DNA from: Burkholderia sp. OK233
GTDB lineage: Bacteria; Pseudomonadota; Gammaproteobacteria; Burkholderiales; Burkholderiaceae
DNA: 64,000 nucleotides
Assembly: GCF_900230185.1 (NCBI RefSeq)
Contig: NZ_OCSR01000002.1
Span: forward strand, 186,001-250,000
Direction: 5' to 3'
In this document: in pieces, positions 62,886-64,000 of the stretch
Layout: every line of letters begins with the position of its first letter
How positions within the stretch are numbered: position 1 is the first letter of the stretch
Notes under the pieces: generated by a model
The model's database searches: none
Seen by the model: the letters and a program-made list of their open reading frames with translations, nothing else
Told to the model about the DNA's origin: nothing
Position numbers and translations under genes: made by a program

Positions 62886-64000
62886 GTGACGGCACCGGTG
62901 TGCGCGCGCGTTCTACCCGGGCACGGCCACCGGGTCCGCGATGGATCCCCGACGAAAATGCAGGCCGATCAGGCCAATCGACGCATTCTGGTCATCGACG
63001 ACAACGCGGTGGCGCAGGAGGACCTGCGCAGGATTCTCGCTGGCCACCCCGACAGTGAAACCGCGTTGACGGCAACCCGGACGACCGTGTCAGGCGGAGT
63101 ACCGGTCGCTCGCGAGGCGTTTCCGGTCGACTCCGCGCATTCGGGCCAGGAAGCGCTTGCGCGGGTCGAGCGCGCACTTCGGCGGAACCGGCCCTATGCG
63201 ATGGCATTCCTCAACATGCGCATGTCGTCCGGCTGGGACGGCCCGACGACGATCAGGCGGCTCTGGCAGTTAGACCCGCAATTGCAATTCGCGTTGATAA
63301 ACGCGGATGCCGACGACCGTCGGGAAGCGCTGACCGCGCGCCTGGGAGCAGACGACCGGCTACTCATTGCCGACGGGCCACTGAACCCTGCCGGGATACG
63401 TCAGGTGGCGAGCCTACTCACGACCAGGCGGCGGACGACAGGAGCGGCCGTTGTCGGAATGAGCAACCTCGCGAGCGCCATCGAGGGAGAAACCGGGGAG
63501 CCCGGCGAGGCGAATCTCGTCGTGGAGAACGGCCCGGTCATCTTCTACCGTCTGCGTGGCGAGCCCGGGCTTTCACTCCTGTACATATCACAGGGCATCA
63601 CCCGGTTCGGTCACGACCGTGACGCCTTGCTGGCCTCGTCAGGCTGGGTCGAGAAGCTCGTCGATCCGCGCGATCGGACGCGGGTCGAGGCAGCCATCGC
63701 GCGCGTGCTGGACCGGGGCGTCACGGGCGCGTCGGTCGAGTTCCGCCTGCGCACCGGAGACGGCGCCTGTCGTTGTGTCGAGAACCGCTTCGTCCCGGTG
63801 CGCGACCGGGAGGGACGGCTCATCGAAATCGAAGGGATGATCCTCGACGTGACCCGGGAACAGGCCGCGGAGGAGAAAACCGCGCGGCTCGCCGGTACTG
63901 ATGCGCTCACGGGACTGGCGAACCGGACGACATTCGTGCGTCGGTTGCGGCGCGCATTCGCGGCAGCCCAACGCGGCGCCATGCCGTTTGCGGTCTTCCA
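62886..64000 (+). CDS. Receiver-PAS-GGDEF signalling protein, N-terminal part
   Basis: Runs off the right edge after about 371 residues. GAGGA precedes the GTG at 62886; ATG 62958 is an alternative with no site but a more usual N-terminus. The receiver begins RRILVIDDNAVAQEDL, with both acidic residues, but the phospho-acceptor region reads FLNMRMSSGWDG, with Asn where relatives have Asp. A PAS/PAC domain follows (LSLLYISQGITRFGHDRDAL; VENRFVPVRDREGRLIEIEG), then the start of a GGDEF domain (TDALTGLANRTTFVRRL). Probably makes or degrades c-di-GMP; the active site is outside the window. Confidence 0.82.
   Translation, partial: MTAPVCARVLPGHGHRVRDGSPTKMQADQANRRILVIDDNAVAQEDLRRILAGHPDSETALTATRTTVSGGVPVAREAFPVDSAHSGQEALARVERALRRNRPYAMAFLNMRMSSGWDGPTTIRRLWQLDPQLQFALINADADDRREALTARLGADDRLLIADGPLNPAGIRQVASLLTTRRRTTGAAVVGMSNLASAIEGETGEPGEANLVVENGPVIFYRLRGEPGLSLLYISQGITRFGHDRDALLASSGWVEKLVDPRDRTRVEAAIARVLDRGVTGASVEFRLRTGDGACRCVENRFVPVRDREGRLIEIEGMILDVTREQAAEEKTARLAGTDALTGLANRTTFVRRLRRAFAAAQRGAMPFAVF

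Overview
The window looks like chromosomal DNA of a Burkholderia/Paraburkholderia-type betaproteobacterium. This rests on the high GC, polyhydroxybutyrate genes (phaB, phasins, depolymerases), MHYT-GGDEF-EAL signalling, a PyrB with an extra N-terminal domain, and family resemblances throughout. No rRNA, tRNA or CRISPR array was recognised. Nothing was searched against databases; family calls come from reading motifs.

Left part (1-18.8 kb) is mostly ordinary chromosome. It holds the 5' end of an exported Rhs protein running off the left edge, DUF2252 and DUF4239 proteins, ftrA with a divergent rhodanese gene, a c-di-GMP enzyme, and a bactofilin/M23 peptidase module. These are followed by a DapA paralogue, a PyrB carrying an N-terminal HTH-like region, an amino acid permease, two membrane proteins, and a LuxR-type regulator with a degenerate receiver.

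From 19.07 to 25.55 kb lies an unusual same-strand cluster: two DUF2589-type proteins, a GH24 lysozyme, an exported Cys-containing protein, a PHB-depolymerase-like esterase, a helical protein, and three tandem paralogues of a family I do not recognise. A hairpin terminator ends it. The divergent LuxR-type gene and a 20-bp palindrome sit at its head. With the Rhs locus, this is the best candidate for an undescribed system.

At 27.4 kb a LysR-type gene is cut after about 22 codons by a sequence that strongly resembles a Tn7-like transposon end (TGT followed by three spaced ACAATA(A/G)A/GxTC sites). To its right are gene-poor DNA with a candidate small RNA, a two-domain ABM protein, and a complete SUF iron-sulfur operon (Rrf2 regulator, sufB, C, D, S, U, sufT, Rieske ferredoxin) with a perfect palindromic operator.

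The 36.8-47.4 kb stretch is a graveyard. It contains fragments of IS110, IS3 and IS21 transposases, a resolvase, a GST, a flavoprotein and a YncE-like propeller, and a decayed PHB locus (phasin with an amber codon, small-protein gene with lost start and frameshift, PhaZ with an 8-bp tandem duplication and a deletion). A few small intact genes sit among them. The intact counterpart of the PHB locus (52-aa membrane protein, phaB, phasin, 65-aa protein) lies at 58.6-60.8 kb.

Between these, 47.98-57.45 kb carries a two-gene unit: a protein with three xDHHV repeats and a 2845-residue Rhs protein with a glycine-rich hydrophobic C-terminal region. An intact IS6-family element with perfect 17-bp ends abuts the rhs stop codon and may have removed a downstream partner gene. 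The window ends inside a receiver-PAS-GGDEF protein whose receiver has Asn where the phosphorylated Asp is expected.
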